This document shows positions 55,140-64,000 of a DNA stretch of 64,000 nt, one piece after another. Position 1 is the first letter of the stretch. Each line of letters starts with the position of its first letter. Both the position numbers and the translations under genes were made by a program. The stretch spans positions 1,240,001-1,304,000 of the forward strand of contig NZ_CP039424.1 of assembly GCF_005877055.1 (NCBI RefSeq), read 5' to 3'. Origin of the DNA: Citricoccus sp. SGAir0253 (lineage in GTDB: Bacteria; Actinomycetota; Actinomycetes; Actinomycetales; Micrococcaceae). A model generated the notes under the pieces. It worked only from the letters and a program-made list of their open reading frames with translations. It searched no databases and had not been told where the DNA came from.

Positions 55140-55149
55140 GGGAGCGACC

Positions 55150-59007
<3,858 letters not shown>

Positions 59008-59019
59008 GCCGGCCGGCGC

Positions 59020-59850
59020 TCACGCCCCGGGGACGGTGAAGACCTCGTCCTGCGCGGGCATCTCGACCGGCTCCACGGCGTCCCAGTCCGAGAACTCCAC
59101 GGTGCCGGAGCCGCCGTCGAGGTCCGCGGCGTCCGGGTCCACGGCGCCCGCGGACGGCGACGCGGAGCCGGAGGACGGCGACGCGGAACCGGAGGACGGG
59201 GCCGAGGGGTCCGTCCCCTCCACCTCGACGCGCAGCAGGCGGTGGTCCCGGGAGACGTAGAGGGTGACCGGATCGCCGTCGCGGGCATCCATCCCGGTGT
59301 ACCGGTAGACGTCCTCGCCGTCGTGCCGCACCACCTCGGAGGTGTAGTCGGACTCCCCGAACTCGGCCGCGTCCGGCAGGTCCTCGCTGAAGCCGGAGTA
59401 GAACGTGGACATCGTGAACCCGCCCTCGTCGGCCGGGACCCGGAGCCACCGGTCGCCCACGGCCTCCCCGACCTCGGCGCCGCCGCCGAGGGCCTCGTAG
59501 AAGGCGGCATTGGGCTTGAGGTAGGTGTGCTCGGCGTCCCCGACCACGCGGACGCGGGCCTCGCCGACGGACAGCGACCCGGAGTAGGAGGAGTCGTCCA
59601 CCTGGCCGGCGATGTCCACCGTCATCTCCTCCCCGTCCCGGCGGATGGTCCCGTCGATGGCCACGGACCCGGCGTCCCGGATGGAGGCGCTGACCTCCGG
59701 CCAGACCTCCTCCAGCGGCGGGACGCGGGTGCTGCACCCGCCCAGGGCCAGCCCGGCCGCGGCGAGGACGGCGACGATGGCGCCCCGGGTCGGGACCGCC
59801 CCCCGGGTCCGGCGGGGCGCGGCGGCGCGGCGGGTCGTGGTCTGCGGCAT
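59020..59850 (-). CDS. Putative lipoprotein, LppX/LprG-like fold possible
   Basis: 276 residues. Arg-rich n-region, hydrophobic AIVAVLAAAGLALGGC with lipobox cysteine C39. The mature part resembles secreted actinobacterial lipoproteins that bind hydrophobic ligands: AGSVAIDGTIRRDGEEMTVD, GSLSVGEARVRVVGDAEHTY, DRWLRVPADEGGFTMSTFYS, DGDPVTLYVSRDHRLLRVEV. That beta-rich pattern suggests an LppX_LprAFG-type fold but is not diagnostic. An acidic Ser/Ala repeat (SSGSASPSSGSASPSAG) near 220-236 is a flexible insert. ATG 59850 follows GAGGGGGAATGCC. Convergent with argR, 12 nt between stops. Confidence 0.78.
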   Translation of the reverse strand: MPQTTTRRAAAPRRTRGAVPTRGAIVAVLAAAGLALGGCSTRVPPLEEVWPEVSASIRDAGSVAIDGTIRRDGEEMTVDIAGQVDDSSYSGSLSVGEARVRVVGDAEHTYLKPNAAFYEALGGGAEVGEAVGDRWLRVPADEGGFTMSTFYSGFSEDLPDAAEFGESDYTSEVVRHDGEDVYRYTGMDARDGDPVTLYVSRDHRLLRVEVEGTDPSAPSSGSASPSSGSASPSAGAVDPDAADLDGGSGTVEFSDWDAVEPVEMPAQDEVFTVPGA

Positions 59851-59962
59851 GGCATTCCCCCTCGATGACTGCGGGCCGGGTGCGTGGCCCCCCGGGCGCG
59901 GCGTGGGGCCACGGCCCGGGTGATGACGCGTCCCACCCTAGCCGCGTACAGGCGCCGAGACG

Positions 59963-60000
59963 GAACGCGCCGGAGGGGACGGGTCCCCTCCGGCGCGTTC
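59963..60000. terminator. Strong stem-loop terminator downstream of the Rpf-like gene
   Basis: GAACGCGCCGGAGGGGAC (59963-59980) and GTCCCCTCCGGCGCGTTC (59983-60000) are perfectly complementary over 18 bp with a 2-nt spacer. It follows the Rpf-like gene on the minus strand and precedes the lipoprotein gene. Confidence 0.8.
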
Positions 60001-60079
60001 GCGGAGCACGGTGTGGCGGCGGTGGCCGCCACGGATGCTGTTCGGTTGTGCCCGGCGCGGTGGCCGGGAAGCCCGTGGA

Positions 60080-60931
60080 TCAGGCCGGCAGGTGCAGGGT
60101 CTGGCCGACGAAGATCAGGTTCGGGTTGTCCACGGTGTCCGCGTTGGCGGCGTGGAGGGCCTTCCAGCCGCCTTCGATGCCGTGGGCGTCGGCCAGCTTG
60201 GAGAGGGTGTCGCCCGGCTTCACGGTGATGGTCTCGGCGGACTGCTCGACCGGGGTGACGGAGGAGGCACGCTCGACCTCGACGGCGGCGCGCTCCTGGG
60301 CGGCGGCGGCGCGCTCGGCGGCGGCGGCCTGGTTGGCGGCGGCACGCTCGGCGGCGGCGGCACGGTTGGCCTGTGCCTGCTCGGCGGCACGCTCGGCGGC
60401 GCGCTCCTGGGCGGCGGCGCGCTCGGCGGCGCGCTCGGCGGCGCGCTCGGCGGCGCGCTCCTGGGCGGCGGCGCGCTCGGCGGCGCGCTCCTCGGCCGCG
60501 GCCTGCTCGGCGGCGCGGTCGCTGTCCACCGACTGGGTGGTGACCTGGGTGTCGGACGGGGTGCCGTACAGGCCGAGCTTGGCGGAGCAGGCGGGCCAGG
60601 CACCCCAGCCCTGGGTGGCCAGGACGTTCTCGGCCACGCGGATCTGCTCGGCCTTCGAGGCCTGGTGCGGCATGCCGGAGCCGCCGAAGCCCTGCCAGGT
60701 CTGCAGGGAGAACTGCAGGCCACCGTAGTAGCCGTTGCCGGTGTTGATGGACCAGTCGCCGGAGGACTCGCACTGGGCCAGGGCGTCCCAGGTGGAGACC
60801 GGGGCGGCGTTGGCGGGGGCGGAGAGGGCGGTCAGCCCGGCGCCGGCGATGGCGACGCCGGCGAGGCCGGCGGCCGAGCGGCGCACGAGGGAGCGGCGGG
60901 AGGTCTGTGCGGCAGTGTTGGTGTTCTGCAT
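60080..60931 (-). CDS. Rpf-like transglycosylase with LysM (resuscitation-promoting factor family)
   Basis: 283 residues, secreted. Signal peptide 1 to about 42 ending APANA, with RRSLVRRS before the hydrophobic core. Rpf/lysozyme-like domain 43-120: STWDALAQCESSGDWSINTG with catalytic E55 beside C54, YYGGLQFSLQTWQGFGGSGM, QASKAEQIRVAENVLATQGW and the partner cysteine C115. A long Ala/Glu/Arg helical linker (about 130-215) built of AAERAA/AAAQERAAERAA repeats follows. A LysM domain (about 235-283; ETITVKPGDTLSKLADAHGI, FVGQTLHLPA) anchors it to peptidoglycan. Same order as M. luteus Rpf. It cleaves glycan strands and promotes regrowth of dormant cells. ATG 60931 has no clear ribosome site and follows a structured leader. 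Confidence 0.92.
   Translation of the reverse strand: MQNTNTAAQTSRRSLVRRSAAGLAGVAIAGAGLTALSAPANAAPVSTWDALAQCESSGDWSINTGNGYYGGLQFSLQTWQGFGGSGMPHQASKAEQIRVAENVLATQGWGAWPACSAKLGLYGTPSDTQVTTQSVDSDRAAEQAAAEERAAERAAAQERAAERAAERAAERAAAQERAAERAAEQAQANRAAAAERAAANQAAAAERAAAAQERAAVEVERASSVTPVEQSAETITVKPGDTLSKLADAHGIEGGWKALHAANADTVDNPNLIFVGQTLHLPA
60381..60495 (-). repeat. Intragenic repeat coding the Ala/Glu/Arg linker of the Rpf-like protein
   Basis: Near-tandem units of GGCGGCGCGCTC (plus-strand reading), mostly multiples of 12 bp with inserted CTGGGCGGC, encode AAERAAERAA stretches. Length variation between strains is expected. Confidence 0.65.
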
Positions 60932-61136
60932 GATGTGTCGTAGATGTCGGCCCACCCTGCTCGGACCGTCCCCGGCCGTCTCAGCAGCACCGTCCGCCGT
61001 CCGTGATGGAATACACGGCGCAGGACTCCCGGGGGACGGTGCAGGTGGGGGAGCCCCGCTGTTCTCCTGCCAGATCACGGAAAGATCACGAAGCAGGTCT
61101 GGAACCCAGTGAAAGGCATCAGGACGATAACGTCAA
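60932..61136 (-). promoter_or_regulatory. Promoter and structured leader of the Rpf-like gene
   Basis: Minus-strand TTGACG (61136-61131) and TTCACT (61113-61108) are 17 bp apart and form a plausible sigma-70-type promoter, leaving a leader of about 170 nt. Direct repeats AGATCACG at 61072-61079 and 61083-61090 (11-bp pitch) lie just inside. GCACCGTCC (60987-60995) pairs with GGACGGTGC (61034-61042), enclosing CGCCGT/ACGGCG, giving a nested hairpin. No known riboswitch class was recognised. The rest up to 61264 shows nothing notable. Confidence 0.45.
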
Positions 61137-61264
61137 ATCCGTCCCGCGTGTCGTCCCCTCCCTGCGCCCGCGCCCGCGCGGGCGGCCGCTCGTCGGGGGC
61201 GCGTCCGCGCACCGTCGCGTCCCCGGTCAGCCGGGAGGCGCGAGGGTGCGCGTCCGGGGGGCGC

Positions 61265-61771
61265 TCAGGGCTGCGAGACGGTCCCGTGACCTTGGTCACG
61301 GGAGGCCTCGTCCAGCAGTCGACGCATCGCGTCCAGGCCGAACATCTCCACGGCCGCGCGGGCGCTCACGGGCCCGGCGTCCGGGTCTGCGCCGGCCGCG
61401 AGCAGGGCTCGCACGGACTCCTCGTTCTGGACGAACACGGCGCAGGCCAGGGCGCTCTGGCCGCGGGCGTTGAGCCGGTGCACGTCGGCGCCGCGCTCGA
61501 GCAGCGCGCGGACGAGCGCGGGGTGGTTGTTGTAGGTGGCGAGGATCAGCAGGGTGTCGCCGTTGTGGTTGGCCAGGTTGACCGGCACCCCCTGGTCCAC
61601 CGCCGAGAGCAGGGCCTCGGCCTCGCCGGCGCGGGCCAGGTCGAACAGCGAGTTGAGGAACTCGAGCTGCTCGTCGGTCAGCTCGGGGGTCGCGCCCGGG
61701 GCGGCGGGGGCCTCGGGGGAGCGGGGGGCGTCGTGGTGCGGGCTCGGCGCGCCGGGGGTGTCGCTGGTCAT
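61265..61771 (-). CDS. Ankyrin-repeat protein
   Basis: 168 residues. After a Pro/Ala N-terminus and ELTDEQLEFLNSLFDLARAG, two to three ankyrin repeats are visible: EALLSAVDQGVPVNLANHNG, DTLLILATYNNHPALVRALL, ERGADVHRLNARGQSALACA, VFVQNEESVRALLAAGADPD, ending AAVEMFGLDAMRRLLDEAS. Ankyrin repeats bind proteins; no enzyme domain or signal peptide. Similar small ankyrin proteins occur in many Micrococcaceae; partner unknown. ATG 61771 has TAGTGT 6 nt upstream. Divergent from argG. Confidence 0.87.
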   Translation of the reverse strand: MTSDTPGAPSPHHDAPRSPEAPAAPGATPELTDEQLEFLNSLFDLARAGEAEALLSAVDQGVPVNLANHNGDTLLILATYNNHPALVRALLERGADVHRLNARGQSALACAVFVQNEESVRALLAAGADPDAGPVSARAAVEMFGLDAMRRLLDEASRDQGHGTVSQP

Positions 61772-61777
61772 GGCTCC

Positions 61778-61783
61778 ACACTA
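61778..61783 (-). promoter_or_regulatory. -10 element TAGTGT, leaderless promoter of ankyrin gene
   Basis: On the minus strand TAGTGT, then GGAGCC (6 nt), then ATG 61771. Confidence 0.55.
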
Positions 61784-61854
61784 CGGTGAGGTCGACGCCG
61801 GCGCCGCGTTCCTCCCTGCCCGGCCGTGGGCACCGCCGCACGGGGTGCGGCTCC

Positions 61855-61884
61855 CTGCATAAATATGTAGACTTCTGCATAGAG
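61855..61884 (+). promoter_or_regulatory. Tandem ARG boxes over the argG promoter
   Basis: CTGCATAAATAT starts at 61855 and CTGCATAGAG at 61875, again a 20-bp pitch. TAGACT at 61868-61873, between the boxes, is a candidate -10 with a start near 61880 and a leader of about 75 nt. The match to the argC site in sequence and spacing makes ArgR control of both units very likely. Confidence 0.8.
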
Positions 61885-61954
61885 CAGATCCTGGCCGGGA
61901 CCCGCGCGCGGGCGAGTGGCCGATCCGAGGCAGCAGCAACCTGAGGAGAACGCA

Positions 61955-63217
61955 ATGACTGAACGCATCGTCCTGGCCTATTCGGGCGGGCTGGACACGT
62001 CCGTGGCCATCGGCTGGATCGGCGAGGCCACCGGCGCCGAGGTGATCGCCGTGGCCGTGGACGTGGGCCAGGGCGGCGAGGACCTGGAGACCGTTCGCCA
62101 GCGCGCCCTGGACTGCGGTGCGGTGGAGGCCTACGTGGCGGATGCCCGCGACGAGTTCGCGGAGCAGTACTGCATGCCCACGCTCAAGGCCAACGGCCTC
62201 TACATGGACGCCTACCCGCTCGTCTCGGCCATCTCCCGTCCCGTGATCGTCCGCCACCTGGTGGCCGCGGCCCGCCAGTTCGGCGCCTCCACTGTGGCGC
62301 ACGGCTGCACCGGCAAGGGCAACGACCAGGTCCGCTTCGAGGTCGGCATCCAGACCCTGGGCCCCGACCTGAAGTGCATCGCGCCCGTGCGCGACCTCGC
62401 CCTCACCCGGGACAAGGCCATCGAGTACGCCGAGCGCAACGAGCTGCCGATCGTCACCACGAAGAAGAACCCCTTCTCGATCGACCAGAACGTGTGGGGC
62501 CGCGCCGTGGAGACGGGCTTCCTCGAGGACATCTGGAACGGGCCCACCAAGGACGTCTACGACTACACGGACGACCCGGCCTTCCCGCCGGCCCCGGACG
62601 TGGTCACCGTGACCTTCGAGCAGGGCGTGCCGGTGGCCCTGGACGGCCGGTCCCTGTCCCCGCTGCAGGTCATCGAGGAGATGAACCGCCGGGCCGGGGC
62701 CCAGGGCATCGGGCGCATCGACATCGTGGAGGACCGCCTCGTGGGCATCAAGTCCCGCGAGATCTACGAGGCCCCCGGGGCGATGGCCCTGATGACCGCG
62801 CACCGCGAACTGGAGAACGTGGCCCTGGAGCGCGAGCAGGCCCGCTTCAAGAAGACGGTGGACCAGCGCTGGACCGAGCTGGTGTACGACGGCCAGTGGT
62901 TCTCCCCGCTGAAGAAGAACCTGGACGTCTTCGTGGACGAGACCCAGAAGTACGTCTCCGGGGACATCCGGATGGAGATGCACGGCGGTCGCGCGACCGT
63001 CCAGGGCCGCCGCTCGGAGACCGGCCTGTACGACTTCAGCCTGGCCACGTACGACGAGGGCGACGCCTTCGACCAGTCCTCGGCCCGGGGCTTCATCGAC
63101 ATCTTCGGCCTGTCCTCCAAGGTCGCCACGGAGCGCGACCAGCGCGTGCAGGGCGCCGGCTCGGTCGACTCCCTCGAGGACGTCGCCAAGCTCTCGAACG
63201 AGAACGCCGGGGCCTGA
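61955..63217 (+). CDS. argG: Argininosuccinate synthase
   Basis: 420 residues. ATP-dependent joining of citrulline and aspartate. PP-loop [14 protein letters not shown] at 8-21, [36 protein letters not shown], and the C-terminal tetramerisation helix. [20 protein letters not shown] is also typical of the long type I form. ATG 61955 follows GAGGAGAACGCA; the in-frame upstream start at 61916 has no ribosome site. argH begins 3 nt after the stop. Confidence 0.97.
   Translation: MTERIVLAYSGGLDTSVAIGWIGEATGAEVIAVAVDVGQGGEDLETVRQRALDCGAVEAYVADARDEFAEQYCMPTLKANGLYMDAYPLVSAISRPVIVRHLVAAARQFGASTVAHGCTGKGNDQVRFEVGIQTLGPDLKCIAPVRDLALTRDKAIEYAERNELPIVTTKKNPFSIDQNVWGRAVETGFLEDIWNGPTKDVYDYTDDPAFPPAPDVVTVTFEQGVPVALDGRSLSPLQVIEEMNRRAGAQGIGRIDIVEDRLVGIKSREIYEAPGAMALMTAHRELENVALEREQARFKKTVDQRWTELVYDGQWFSPLKKNLDVFVDETQKYVSGDIRMEMHGGRATVQGRRSETGLYDFSLATYDEGDAFDQSSARGFIDIFGLSSKVATERDQRVQGAGSVDSLEDVAKLSNENAGA

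Positions 63218-64000
<783 letters not shown>

Noticed and set aside
60932-61264. c-di-AMP (ydaO-type) riboswitch upstream of the Rpf-like gene
   Set aside because: Expected from other actinobacteria, but none of the conserved segments I can recall is visible on the minus strand; only an unclassified hairpin is seen.

Overview
The window comes from a very GC-rich actinobacterium, most likely of the family Micrococcaceae (Micrococcus/Kocuria-like). The grounds are the strong G/C third-position bias, frequent GTG starts, the conserved actinobacterial runs mtrA-mtrB-lpqB-comF-hpf-secA and pdtaS/whiB1, and an Rpf-type protein resembling the Micrococcus luteus resuscitation factor. No genus can be proven from the sequence alone. 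I saw no rRNA, tRNA, CRISPR array, insertion sequence, prophage or plasmid gene; this is ordinary chromosome with a few accessory loci.

Layout. 1-6.1 kb: the N-terminal part of a J-domain protein, a diacylglycerol-kinase-like lipid kinase, a cysteine desulfurase with mnmA (tRNA 2-thiouridine), chorismate mutase and a cysteine-free MetE-like protein. 6.1-10.1 kb (minus strand): a GH65 glycoside phosphorylase and a polytopic membrane protein. 10.2-20.7 kb: the MtrAB-LpqB envelope-stress/cell-cycle operon, a ComF-type phosphoribosyltransferase, the long ribosome hibernation factor, a YcaQ-like protein and SecA. 20.7-25.7 kb: a DUF6459 protein, a LysM membrane protein, a BldC-like regulator with 10-bp direct repeats nearby, and a SAF/CpaB plus MinD-like pair. 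25.7-32.7 kb: the giant NAD-glutamate dehydrogenase, PdtaS and convergent WhiB1.

33-41.5 kb: a small membrane protein, a DUF1844 protein, the infC-rpmI-rplT operon (infC starts at ATT behind a leader of about 300 nt), an rRNA methyltransferase, a GlsB-type protein, an MFS pump, a NUDIX hydrolase, an Rv2578c-type radical SAM protein and a small HExxH protein. 41.6-51.7 kb: pheS-pheT followed by a 4'-phosphopantetheinyl transferase, which converges on a translationally coupled pair: a 1422-residue single-module NRPS with the architecture of epsilon-poly-L-lysine synthetase (A-T, six membrane segments, three hexapeptide/C-like domains) and an M1 metallopeptidase. Synthetase, activator and candidate polymer-trimming peptidase make this the most interesting locus of the window. 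51.8-64 kb: a quinone oxidoreductase, the arginine operon argCJBDFR, a three-gene minus-strand block (lipoprotein, Rpf-like transglycosylase, ankyrin protein), then argG and the start of argH. Paired operators of identical 20-bp pitch precede argC and argG.

A recurring regulatory theme is leaderless transcription. At about a dozen genes a TANNNT -10 element lies only 6-8 nt before the start codon, so transcript and protein should begin at the same base. This pattern fixed several start codons here.
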